Part shown: positions 1 through 7,693 of the stretch, in pieces
How the letters are laid out: the number at the start of each line of letters is the position of its first letter
Numbering within the stretch: position 1 is the stretch's first letter
Source: CATJXY01 sp964623925
GTDB taxonomy: Bacteria; Bacillota_I; Bacilli_A; Erysipelotrichales; Erysipelotrichaceae
Direction of reading: 5' to 3'
DNA: 10,822 nt
NCBI GenBank assembly: GCA_964623925.1
Contig: CAZUVT010000067.1
Span: forward strand, 1-10,822
Made by a program: the position numbers and the translations under genes
The notes under the pieces: generated by a model
Seen by the model: only the letters and a program-made list of their open reading frames with translations
Databases searched by the model: none
What the model was told of the DNA's origin: nothing

Positions 1-19
1 CGAGAGCTGATTGGAACAT

Positions 20-52
20 AAGGGCATTTCCAAAAGGAAGTGTCCTTTTATT
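20..52 (+). terminator. Intrinsic terminator for a plus-strand transcript entering from the left
   Basis: A 12-bp stem pairs 20-31 with 36-47 around an AAAA loop. Read as plus-strand RNA it is fully paired, with two G-U wobbles (24/43 and 27/40), and is followed by a TTTTATT run. Read on the minus strand the two wobbles become C/A mismatches and no T-run follows, so it is a poor terminator for the operon ending at 51. I infer a convergent plus-strand gene or RNA just left of the window. A plus-strand frame reading R-E-L-I-G-T then TAA at 19-21, or a TGA at 8-10, could be its end, but too little is visible to call a CDS. The T-run overlaps the stop codon of the minus-strand gene. Confidence 0.6.
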
Positions 53-566
53 ATCCAATCAATTGACCTAAGATTCCATAAGAAAAGATCAACATGATAC
101 ATCCGGCCAAAACGACTCCGAGAATGGCCGCGATTGTAGCTTTCTTCTTATTCATTCCGATCATCGAAGCGACAAGACATCCCGTCCATGCTCCGGTACC
201 CGGAAGCGGGATTCCGACAAACAACAATAATCCGAGAAATTCGGCTTTTACGATCGAATCTTTTTTATTATCTGCTTTCTTTTCGAAAAATTCTGCAATC
301 GGTCTAAAAATTTTTGTTTTTTTCATCCACGAAAAGATTGGCGTAATACATGTCAAAATAAACGGGATCGGCAAAATATTTCCAATAAAACAAATAATAA
401 AGCTTTTGATCGGCGGTAGCTTCAGTAAGGATGCTGCAATCAGTCCACCTCTCAATTCAAGGATCGGAAACAATGAAATAATGAAGATCGTCATTTCTTT
501 TCCAAATGGAAGTGCAGATAATCCGCTGAGCATCTCCATGAAACTGTTTACTAAACTTTCAGTCAT
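51..566 (-). CDS. COG2426 / 'small multidrug export protein' family membrane protein
   Basis: This 171-residue hydrophobic protein resembles the COG2426 family (Pfam Sm_multidrug_ex). It has about four membrane or re-entrant segments (near residues 24-46, 52-78, 107-135 and 141-168) around a charged loop (82-107, rich in Lys, Glu and Asp). Two family-like motifs are visible: ELRGG at 37-41 and GIPLPGTGAWTG at 118-129. The drug-export name has little experimental support and I would not rely on it. The paired Gly/Pro-rich motifs recall re-entrant loops of DedA/VTT-type lipid transporters, which is an inference. The ATG at 564-566 has an AGAGGT-like ribosome binding site about 7 bases upstream. 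It lies 30 bases after the cardiolipin synthase stop and is the last gene of the operon. The substrate is unknown; family assignment is fairly sure. Confidence 0.8.
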   Translation of the reverse strand: MTESLVNSFMEMLSGLSALPFGKEMTIFIISLFPILELRGGLIAASLLKLPPIKSFIICFIGNILPIPFILTCITPIFSWMKKTKIFRPIAEFFEKKADNKKDSIVKAEFLGLLLFVGIPLPGTGAWTGCLVASMIGMNKKKATIAAILGVVLAGCIMLIFSYGILGQLIG

Positions 567-596
567 TTTCTTTACCTCTTACTCATTCTTAAATCA

Positions 597-2108
597 TCAC
601 ATCAAAGGTCCAAAGATGCGGATCAACAAGATAATCATTCTCTTGATAAAAGGAACTTTTCTCATTTCTTCTAAAGTTACTTCTTTTGATGCTTGGAGCG
701 TTTTCAGGAAATCTTCTTTCATTGCCTGAATTGTCTGTGTTTTACATAACCAGACTCCATCTTCGAAATGATGAACCAGACTTCGGTAATCCAGATTGAT
801 CGTTCCGATCACGCCTAAAACATCATCTGCCACAAAGTTTTTGGCATGAATAAATCCAGGTGTATATTCATAGATCCGTACCCCTGCCTTCATTAGCTGT
901 TCATAATAGCTTCTGGTAATCTGGAAAACAATTTTCTTATCCGGAATTCCCGGAGTGATGATCCGGACATCGACACCTTTTTTTGCGGCAATTTCCAGAG
1001 CATAGACCAATTCACTGTCAATAATCAAATAAGGTGTTGTAATGTACAGATATTTCTGAGCATTGCTGATCATATTGAAATAAACAGATTCCCCGACCAG
1101 TTCATTATCCATCGGCGAATCCCCGAAAGGCTGATAAAAACCATCTGACTCAAAACTTTCCGGATGATATCGATGTGGATCATAATCTTTGAAATCGACT
1201 TCTTCATGAATTGAAAAACACCAGTTTTCCAAGAACATCTCGGTAAGATTGAATACCGCTTCCCCATACAGATAGATGGCAGTATCTTTCCAATGTCCGA
1301 ATTTCTCCTTTACATTGATATATTCATCCGCAAGATTGATTCCGCCGGTAAACCCTCTGTAGCCGTCGATGACACAAATCTTTCTATGGTCACGATTATT
1401 GTGGATAACAGAAAGCAGCGGTCTGAATGGATTAAAGACACACGTCTTGATTCCTTTGCTTCTTAGTAGATGATCATATTTATACGGCAGTTTGAATCCG
1501 CAGCCCCAATCATCATACATGAACCGGACTTCCACCCCCTGCTTCACTTTTTCTTCCAAAATGTTCAGTATTTTCTCCCACATGGCCCCTTCTTCAACGA
1601 TGAAGTATTCCATAAAAATATAATGTTCTGCTTTATTCAATTCTTCGATTAATTTATCAAAGAAAGACTCGCCCAGCTCAAAATACTGAGATACTGTATT
1701 TTCATAACACGGATATCCGGAAAACTCAGAAATGTACTTCGACTGATTTTGCATATTTGCATCCATTTTATCGATAACCGTTTGATCCTGATCCATTTGC
1801 GGTCTCATTTTTATGATATAATTAGCATATAACTTATGCGTCCAGGAACTTTTGCAGAATAAATAGAAGATTACACCGAAAAACGGAAAGATAATCAGAA
1901 TCAATACCCATGGCAAATGGGCAGAAGGATGATTAGTATCATTAAACAGATATAACAGTACAATAATTCCGAGAATATTGATAATTCCATAAATCAATGA
2001 GAAATATTCCCCTACTTGCAATATGCCAATCAGCATGAGGCACAACTGAATGACGATCAATAATCCCACAATGACAAAACGAGAAAATAACAAACGTAAC
2101 AATTTCAT
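597..2108 (-). CDS. cls: Cardiolipin synthase (phospholipase D family)
   Basis: It probably condenses two phosphatidylglycerols into cardiolipin plus glycerol at the membrane. The protein has two N-terminal membrane segments (about residues 9-33 and 38-56), a third hydrophobic stretch at 66-85, then two PLD domains. The catalytic HKD motifs are intact: H241-x-K243-x4-D248 and H421-x-K423-x4-D428, numbered from the start chosen here. The C-terminus ends in a hydrophobic, basic helix, as in other Cls proteins. Length of 503 residues is normal for bacterial Cls. A start at 2123 would give five more residues and a 14-base overlap with galE, but has no ribosome binding site. The ATG at 2106-2108 has GGAG at 2118-2121 with a 9-base spacer and begins just after the galE stop, so I prefer it. 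CdsA, encoded upstream in the same operon, makes the CDP-diacylglycerol precursor of its substrate. Another PLD-type phosphatidyltransferase is possible but less likely. Confidence 0.93.
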   Translation of the reverse strand: MKLLRLLFSRFVIVGLLIVIQLCLMLIGILQVGEYFSLIYGIINILGIIVLLYLFNDTNHPSAHLPWVLILIIFPFFGVIFYLFCKSSWTHKLYANYIIKMRPQMDQDQTVIDKMDANMQNQSKYISEFSGYPCYENTVSQYFELGESFFDKLIEELNKAEHYIFMEYFIVEEGAMWEKILNILEEKVKQGVEVRFMYDDWGCGFKLPYKYDHLLRSKGIKTCVFNPFRPLLSVIHNNRDHRKICVIDGYRGFTGGINLADEYINVKEKFGHWKDTAIYLYGEAVFNLTEMFLENWCFSIHEEVDFKDYDPHRYHPESFESDGFYQPFGDSPMDNELVGESVYFNMISNAQKYLYITTPYLIIDSELVYALEIAAKKGVDVRIITPGIPDKKIVFQITRSYYEQLMKAGVRIYEYTPGFIHAKNFVADDVLGVIGTINLDYRSLVHHFEDGVWLCKTQTIQAMKEDFLKTLQASKEVTLEEMRKVPFIKRMIILLIRIFGPLM

Positions 2109-2109
2109 A

Positions 2110-3123
2110 CTATTGAACTCCATCAGGATTTTTTAAAGTAAAATTCCAAGAATCTTCACACATTTCTTCGATTTTATATTGAGCTTCCCACCCAAGCAAT
2201 TCTTTTGCCTTCGTTGTATCTGCGTAACATTCCGCAATATCTCCCGGTCTTCTTTCCACGATTTCGTATGGAATAACGACCTTGCTGGCTTTTTCAAAGG
2301 CATCTTTGATCTGCAAAACCGAATAACCGTGACCGGTTCCGAGATTGATCGCCTCAACCCCCTTGTGATTATCGATATATTCAAGTGCTTTTACATGACC
2401 TTTTGCCAGATCCACGACATGAATATAATCACGCACACCCGTTCCATCGATCGTATCATAATCATTCCCAAACACATTCAGTTTTTTAAGCTTTCCTGAA
2501 GCCACGCGGGCAATATAAGGCAATAAATTATTGGGAATACCATTTGGTGTTTCTCCGATCAACCCGCTCTTATGCGCTCCGATCGGATTAAAATAGCGAA
2601 GTAAAACAGCACTAAAATCCGTCTCTGCATGACATAGATCCGTTAAGATCTGTTCAATGAACAACTTTGTCGTTCCATATGGATTGGTGGTATGTAATGG
2701 AAAGTCCTCTTTGATCGGAACACTTGCAGGATCTCCATAAACGGTTGCACTGGAAGAAAATACGATTTTTTTGCATCCGAATTCTTTCATTACTTCAAGA
2801 AGATTCAAAGTTCCGCCGATATTATTCTGATAATATTTTAATGGGATCGCAACGGACTCTCCGACTGCCTTAAGACCGGCAAAATGAATTACGGAATCAA
2901 TTTCATTGTCCATGAAAATATGACGCAACGCTTCTTTATCACAAATATCTTCTTCATAAAATTTAGGCAGAACATGCGTGATTTCCTCAATACGATTTAA
3001 TACTTCCTTAGAAGAATTATATAAATTATCAATAATCACCACATTTTTTCCCGCTTCGATCAATTCAACAGCAGTATGAGAACCGATAAATCCGGTTCCG
3101 CCTGTAATCAAAACACTTTTCAT
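2110..3123 (-). CDS. galE: UDP-glucose 4-epimerase
   Basis: It interconverts UDP-glucose and UDP-galactose using bound NAD, in the cytoplasm. It belongs to the extended short-chain dehydrogenase family. The Rossmann motif GGTGFIG occupies residues 8-14, with D32 (in IIDNL) placed to bind the NAD ribose. The catalytic Ser (SSSATVYG, 123-130; Ser124 by analogy with the E. coli enzyme) and Y149-x3-K153 are present. The sugar-nucleotide region includes RYFNPIGAH (176-184). The 337-residue length matches E. coli GalE closely. AAGGAG lies about 10 bases before the ATG, inside the last codons of the preceding gene, and the gap is only 4 bases. No galT or galK is visible, so a supply role for envelope polysaccharide or glycolipid galactosylation is more likely than galactose catabolism. 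A related epimerase (for example UDP-GlcNAc 4-epimerase) cannot be excluded from sequence alone. Confidence 0.95.
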   Translation of the reverse strand: MKSVLITGGTGFIGSHTAVELIEAGKNVVIIDNLYNSSKEVLNRIEEITHVLPKFYEEDICDKEALRHIFMDNEIDSVIHFAGLKAVGESVAIPLKYYQNNIGGTLNLLEVMKEFGCKKIVFSSSATVYGDPASVPIKEDFPLHTTNPYGTTKLFIEQILTDLCHAETDFSAVLLRYFNPIGAHKSGLIGETPNGIPNNLLPYIARVASGKLKKLNVFGNDYDTIDGTGVRDYIHVVDLAKGHVKALEYIDNHKGVEAINLGTGHGYSVLQIKDAFEKASKVVIPYEIVERRPGDIAECYADTTKAKELLGWEAQYKIEEMCEDSWNFTLKNPDGVQ

Positions 3124-3127
3124 CCTT

Positions 3128-3964
3128 CTATTTCTCCTTCACTTCCTGTATTTGCTTCTTCGAAAACCATAAAACGATTAAAAACATTCCCAAAAATGAG
3201 AACACAGAAAACAATCCATGCAGATCAAAACTGAATCCAGGGAAAATCTGGAAAACAGAACCGACCATTAATCCTAATATCGCCAAATATGTAGGTCTCT
3301 TATAGTTATTCATCAAATAAGAAACCAGTCTTGATCCCGCAACGATTCCGAAAATTGCGCCAAGCAGGATCGGAATGCACAGCGGAATAATCAGATTCGG
3401 AATTGCATATCCATAAATATTGCGATACATATTCATGATTATCAATAACAGACTGCCGCTGATTCCCGGAATGATCATAGTGAAAGCAGCAATCGTCATC
3501 GCAGAAAACAGCGCAATAAAACTGATGGGTGTTAATTCGGTAAAATGAATCGTTCCGCCACTCTTATCGCCGTTGGCAAACATCAATGCAATCATAAGGG
3601 CAAAAGTGACCAAAAAGAACAGCCAGTCTTGCTTTTTAGCGTGTTGAACCACTTGAATATGCGAATATAAAAGCGGTATAGAACCGAAAATGACCCCGAT
3701 AAATCCAAAATAAGTTTCTTGAGAATAATAGGTCAGGCAAAGCTTCATGATATTGCTTAGTCCAATAATTCCAATGAGAGCCCCGATTACCAAGAAGATA
3801 AGAAATTTGATATTTTTTTTCAAAATCTCTTTTTTCAAAGATAAAATGGACACCAATCGATCATAAAAATTCAAAATAACCGCCATCGTTCCCCCGCTGA
3901 CCCCGGGAACTACATTTGCCATTCCCATGATCATGCCATAAAACACATACTTTAATTCTTGCAT
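3128..3964 (-). CDS. popT: DUF368 membrane protein, PopT-type undecaprenyl phosphate translocase
   Basis: This 278-residue polytopic protein belongs to DUF368. Members of the family have been shown to return undecaprenyl phosphate (C55-P) from the outer to the inner membrane leaflet (PopT). Two matching family motifs are seen: PGVSGG at residues 20-25 and PGISGS at 166-171, each followed by a hydrophobic helix, which suggests an internal duplication. About eight membrane segments are apparent. A start at 3997 would overlap rseP by 23 bases and has only a weak, too-close CAGG. The ATG at 3962-3964 has AAGGAG at 3971-3976 with a 6-base spacer and places the GMIMGMANVVPG block near the N-terminus, as usual for the family. 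It follows rseP and shares the operon with uppS, which makes the carrier. The translocase role here is inferred from family and context; the family assignment is strong. Confidence 0.88.
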   Translation of the reverse strand: MQELKYVFYGMIMGMANVVPGVSGGTMAVILNFYDRLVSILSLKKEILKKNIKFLIFLVIGALIGIIGLSNIMKLCLTYYSQETYFGFIGVIFGSIPLLYSHIQVVQHAKKQDWLFFLVTFALMIALMFANGDKSGGTIHFTELTPISFIALFSAMTIAAFTMIIPGISGSLLLIIMNMYRNIYGYAIPNLIIPLCIPILLGAIFGIVAGSRLVSYLMNNYKRPTYLAILGLMVGSVFQIFPGFSFDLHGLFSVFSFLGMFLIVLWFSKKQIQEVKEK

Positions 3965-3974
3965 AAATCTCTCC

Positions 3975-5024
3975 TTATGAAAAAAGTCGAATGACATCCT
4001 GAAATGTCACAAATATCATTAATGCGAAAAATAACGCAAAGCTGGCTAAAATAATCGCATTTTCAAACTTCTTATTCAACGGCTTTCCAATAACCATTTC
4101 AATCAATAGAAGAAATACCCGTCCGCCATCCAAGGCAGGAAGCGGAATGGCATTGAATATGCCGATATTCAAAGACATCAATCCAATCAATAAAAGATAA
4201 TTCCTCAATCCGTAAGAAACTTGTTGTGCTGTAGCATTGTAAATTCCGACCGGACCTGACAATTGATTTAAACCAATTCCTCTAAATAGTCTCAATACAG
4301 TTTCAAACATCTCCTTAGCAGTATCGGCAAGATAATCAAAGCCATAGTAGCCGGCATTCAATAAATTAATTGAAATGACTTGAGATGGAGGAATCATAAC
4401 TCCGATCAGATAACTGTCTGTTTCTTCGCTATATCGTGGAGTTAATAAAAATGTTAGCTGTTCATTTCCTCTTTCAATCGTATAAAGAGCCTCATCATGA
4501 TAGATGGAAGTATACGTCAAGATATCATAGAAATCATCCGGATGAATTTCTGTGCCATCGCTGAACTTGACCGCAACGATCCGATCTCCTTTTTGAAGAT
4601 TGGCTTCTGATGCAGCTGAATTTTCAATAATTCCATCGATAATCGGCTGCGGTGCTAAAGCATAAGATCCGGAAGCCAGGATCACCCCACTGAAAATCAC
4701 CCAAGCAAGAATAAAATTCATAAAGATTCCTGCCAAAAATACGATGATCTGTTTCCATTTGGCAATTCCCTTGATCGTTCTTTCATAGGGAACCTCAATT
4801 TCTATTTGGGCATCTGCCTCCCCTGCCATGGAAACAAAACCTCCGATCGGCAAAGCACGAAGCGAATACGTCGTCTCTCCGATTTTTTTCTTGAAGAGCT
4901 GCGGTCCCATTCCCAGTGAAAACTCGTTACAATATACTCCAAACATCTTTGCAGTAATAAAATGGCCAAATTCATGAATCGTTATAATTACAGACAGCAA
5001 TACTATAAAATAAATGATTGTCAT
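3975..5024 (-). CDS. rseP: RIP metalloprotease RseP/RasP (site-2 protease, M50)
   Basis: It is a zinc intramembrane protease that cleaves transmembrane substrates such as anti-sigma factors and leftover signal peptides. The HEFGH zinc motif is at residues 17-21 in the first membrane helix. The second conserved motif, NAIPLPALDG at 291-300, supplies the zinc-binding Asp299. A GGFVSMAGE strand motif sits at 61-69, and one PDZ-like domain spans roughly 120-200 (core around ANLQKGDRIVAV). Further membrane segments lie near 93-117, 276-292 and 324-341. At 349 residues it is shorter than B. subtilis RasP (about 420) and E. coli RseP (about 450), consistent with a single, compact PDZ domain. Its ATG overlaps the dxr stop as ATGA, with AGGAG about 7 bases upstream. 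No sigma/anti-sigma pair is visible, so its substrate is unknown. Confidence 0.95.
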   Translation of the reverse strand: MTIIYFIVLLSVIITIHEFGHFITAKMFGVYCNEFSLGMGPQLFKKKIGETTYSLRALPIGGFVSMAGEADAQIEIEVPYERTIKGIAKWKQIIVFLAGIFMNFILAWVIFSGVILASGSYALAPQPIIDGIIENSAASEANLQKGDRIVAVKFSDGTEIHPDDFYDILTYTSIYHDEALYTIERGNEQLTFLLTPRYSEETDSYLIGVMIPPSQVISINLLNAGYYGFDYLADTAKEMFETVLRLFRGIGLNQLSGPVGIYNATAQQVSYGLRNYLLLIGLMSLNIGIFNAIPLPALDGGRVFLLLIEMVIGKPLNKKFENAIILASFALFFALMIFVTFQDVIRLFS

Positions 5025-6178
5025 TTTTCTGCTCCTTTCACAAATTCATCCGCCTTTTCACGAGCCAAGTGATCGGCTTCATAAATATCTTTCAGGCTAA
5101 TATCTGATTTATAAGGAATGGATCTGCAAGTCTTGAAGATGATATCTTCAATGTCCAAAAAACCGATCCTGCCTTCTCTAAATGCCAGATTTGCCACTTC
5201 ATTTGCAGCATTCATTACTGCCGGCATATTTCCGCCTTTTTTACCGATCTCATAGGCAAGAGCCAATAGTGGATAGCGATCTGCATCAGCATTTCTGAAA
5301 TGAAGTGTTCCCACTTTTGCCAGATCTAAGCAATCCGAATGGAAAAGCTCTAATCTGCTTGGCCAAGCAAGCGCATATTGAATCGGCAATTTCATATCCG
5401 CCGTCCCCATCTGTGCAATAACTGCATGATCTTGATATTCGACCATCGAATGAACAATGCTTTCCTCATGAATCAAAACATCGATCTGATCGTAATCCAA
5501 ACCGAACAGCCAATGGGCTTCCATCACTTCAAAACCCTTGTTCATCATTGTTGCACAGTCGATCGTGATCTTTTCTCCCATCATCCAATTGGGATGGGCA
5601 AGTGCCTGCTCAACCGTTACACATCGGCATTCTTCGCGGCTTAAATGCCTGAAACTGCCGCCGCTTGCCGTAATAATCAACCTTTTTACTTCATGGATCG
5701 TATTTCCCTGCAGACATTGGAAAATAGCCGAATGTTCACTGTCGATCGGCGTTAGCGAGATGCCTGCATCTTTACATGCTTTCATTACGATTTCTCCGGC
5801 CACAACCAGTGTTTCCTTATTTGCCAAAGCGATATCTTTCTTTGCCTCGATTGCTTTTAAAGTCGGTGTCAGGCCGACAAAACCGACAAGGGCATTGACC
5901 ACAACATCTGCCTCAGGAAGTGTTGACAGATAAATCAGCCCTTCCTCACCATATGAAACATGCAAATCAGGAAATTCCCGCGACAGCTGTTCGGCATCTT
6001 CTTCACGACTCACACAGATTTCCTTGACAGCGGTTCTTTTTAGAATTTCTTTTAATTTTCCCAAATTTTTTCCTGCACTTAAAGCAATAATTTCAAACTG
6101 CTCAGGATGAGCAAGACAGACATCAAGAGTCTGAGTTCCGATCGATCCGGTCGCACCTAGCAATACGATTTTCTTCAT
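5021..6178 (-). CDS. dxr: 1-deoxy-D-xylulose 5-phosphate reductoisomerase
   Basis: It converts 1-deoxy-D-xylulose 5-phosphate to 2-C-methyl-D-erythritol 4-phosphate with NADPH, the committing step of the MEP isoprenoid pathway, in the cytoplasm. The NADPH-binding GATGSIG is at residues 8-14. Metal ligands D146 and E148 (in PIDSEHS) and E217 (in NKGFE) are present, matching D150, E152 and E231 of the E. coli enzyme. The ASGGSFR loop (171-177) and the flexible NWMMGEK loop (197-203) are intact. The 385-residue length is typical. The start overlaps the cdsA stop as ATGA with only a weak GGA ribosome binding site, so translation is probably coupled to cdsA. Its product feeds the prenyl diphosphates used by UppS. 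The organism thus uses the MEP route, at least for this operon. Confidence 0.97.
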   Translation of the reverse strand: MKKIVLLGATGSIGTQTLDVCLAHPEQFEIIALSAGKNLGKLKEILKRTAVKEICVSREEDAEQLSREFPDLHVSYGEEGLIYLSTLPEADVVVNALVGFVGLTPTLKAIEAKKDIALANKETLVVAGEIVMKACKDAGISLTPIDSEHSAIFQCLQGNTIHEVKRLIITASGGSFRHLSREECRCVTVEQALAHPNWMMGEKITIDCATMMNKGFEVMEAHWLFGLDYDQIDVLIHEESIVHSMVEYQDHAVIAQMGTADMKLPIQYALAWPSRLELFHSDCLDLAKVGTLHFRNADADRYPLLALAYEIGKKGGNMPAVMNAANEVANLAFREGRIGFLDIEDIIFKTCRSIPYKSDISLKDIYEADHLAREKADEFVKGAEK

Positions 6179-6945
6179 AACATCATTCCAATCATCAAAG
6201 TATAAAATAACAACAAATTAAACAAAAGACTATCTATTCTATCTAAAACTCCGCCATGTCCGGGAAACAATTTGCCAAAATCTTTCACTTTGTAATAGCG
6301 CTTTACAGCACTCAAAGCGAGATCTCCGATCTGGCCTATGATCGGCATCAAAATACTTCCGGCAAGGATCATTTCAAAAGACAGAACATCCCCCAGATAA
6401 AAATAAGCGAATGCAAAAGATCCTGCAGCACCAAGCAGCCAGCCGCCAATAGAACCTTCAATCGTTTTTTTCGGAGAAATTCTCGGATTCAGCTTATGCT
6501 TTCCGAAAAAATATCCGGTAAAATAAGCACCTGTATCTGTAAGATATGTTGCAAGCAGAATGAAGATCATGATTGCCGGTGAAATCTCATAGATATGACG
6601 GATACTCTTCACCGCAAACACAACGACATTTATCATGCAATAGACAAGTCCCGCATCATCCACAGTAAACCACGAAAAGCAGATCACGATTAAATAGAGA
6701 AGAATCAAAGAAAAGATCAAACCGGCAACCAGAAATTGATCCGGAAGCCAAAACATGCCGATCATCATGATAACAAAAGCCAAAAGAACCCACTTCGGTG
6801 TTTCTTTCTGTCGTACTTTCAAGATTTCATCAACACCGAACCATACGAATGCAAAAATCAAAATATCAAGCAGCCAGCCACCGTATAAAAGCGGTGGAAG
6901 AACTACCGCAATAATTATGAGTGCTGTTATGATTCGCTCTTTCAT
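6175..6945 (-). CDS. cdsA: Phosphatidate cytidylyltransferase (CDP-diglyceride synthase)
   Basis: It makes CDP-diacylglycerol from phosphatidic acid and CTP in the membrane, the branch point to phosphatidylglycerol and cardiolipin. The protein has about seven to eight membrane segments. The CDS signature is complete at residues 212-239: S212, K215, R216, K221, D222, PGHGG 228-232, D235, R236, D238 and S239. A second conserved block, DTGAYFTGYFFGKHKL, covers 137-152. The 256-residue length is usual for the Gram-positive form. Its ATG follows the uppS stop by one base. GGAGGAG lies within the last uppS codons, so coupled translation is likely. Its product ultimately feeds the cardiolipin synthase encoded later in the same operon. 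Confidence 0.96.
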   Translation of the reverse strand: MKERIITALIIIAVVLPPLLYGGWLLDILIFAFVWFGVDEILKVRQKETPKWVLLAFVIMMIGMFWLPDQFLVAGLIFSLILLYLIVICFSWFTVDDAGLVYCMINVVVFAVKSIRHIYEISPAIMIFILLATYLTDTGAYFTGYFFGKHKLNPRISPKKTIEGSIGGWLLGAAGSFAFAYFYLGDVLSFEMILAGSILMPIIGQIGDLALSAVKRYYKVKDFGKLFPGHGGVLDRIDSLLFNLLLFYTLMIGMML

Positions 6946-6946
6946 T

Positions 6947-7648
6947 CTACTTCACTCCTCCAAAACGACGATCTCTATTTTTAAATTCTGCAATCGTCTG
7001 CACAAATAAATCAGGTGTAAAATCAGGCCATGCTTCGTCTACGAACACAAGTTCTGCATAAGCAATTTGCCATAATAGGAAATTGGATATCCGGATCTCT
7101 CCGCTCGTTCTGATCATCAGATCCAACGGTGGAAACTCAGAAGTCATCATATACTGATCAAAACCTTCTTCATCCAATTCATTCCTTATTTTACCATTTT
7201 TTACATCTTCTGCATAGTGTTTAGCAGCCAATACGATTTCTCTTCTACCACCATAATTCATCGCAAAATTCAAGATCATCCCGGTATTGTTCTTTGTTTG
7301 TTCGATAGCGGAAGTCAAAATATCAGCAGTTGCCTTAGGAAAGCGATCCATCTCGCCAATCATGCAGATCCGAATATTCTTCTCCATCAATTCCTTTAAA
7401 AATCGTGAGAAAAATACAGACGGAAGTTTCATCAGATAATCCACTTCATCTTTTGCCCTTTTCCAGTTTTCTGTGGAAAATGCATATAATGTCAAAACTT
7501 CGATCCCCAGATCATTTGCAGCAATCGCAATATTTCTGACATTCTCAGATCCCTGATAATGTCCTGCAGTACGCGGCTTATTCTGCTTTTTTGCCCATCT
7601 GCCATTTCCATCCATAATAATGGCAACATGTCTGACTTGATTTTCCAT
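6947..7648 (-). CDS. uppS: Isoprenyl transferase, undecaprenyl diphosphate synthase
   Basis: It elongates farnesyl diphosphate with isopentenyl diphosphates to cis-undecaprenyl diphosphate, the lipid carrier for peptidoglycan and wall polymers. The IMDGNGRWA block is at residues 11-19, with catalytic Asp13. STENWKR lies at 58-64. The C-terminal signature around 178-199 (LMIRTSGE, then R186, S188 and E199) carries the diphosphate-binding Arg/Ser residues. At 233 residues it has normal length. A start at 7693 would add 15 residues but has no ribosome binding site. The ATG at 7646-7648 has AAAGGAG about 6 bases upstream and begins right before the conserved core, so I prefer it. It is the first gene of the distal membrane unit and is separated from frr by 126 bases with a hairpin and possible promoter. 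Confidence 0.96.
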   Translation of the reverse strand: MENQVRHVAIIMDGNGRWAKKQNKPRTAGHYQGSENVRNIAIAANDLGIEVLTLYAFSTENWKRAKDEVDYLMKLPSVFFSRFLKELMEKNIRICMIGEMDRFPKATADILTSAIEQTKNNTGMILNFAMNYGGRREIVLAAKHYAEDVKNGKIRNELDEEGFDQYMMTSEFPPLDLMIRTSGEIRISNFLLWQIAYAELVFVDEAWPDFTPDLFVQTIAEFKNRDRRFGGVK

Positions 7649-7693
7649 AAACACTCCTTTATATTCGCGATACCCAAATATCTCTTTCATCAT

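Noticed and set aside
1..21. C-terminal end of a plus-strand CDS
   Set aside because: Seven codons ending in TAA fit the terminator position, but this is far too short to support a gene call.
94..729. 211-residue open frame on the plus strand
   Set aside because: It lies antisense across the COG2426 gene and the end of cls, both with clear family features. Its translation has no recognisable domain.
5538..5933. 131-residue plus-strand open frame within dxr
   Set aside because: It is fully antisense to intact dxr, with low-complexity Ala/Ser/Thr/Phe composition typical of a shadow frame.
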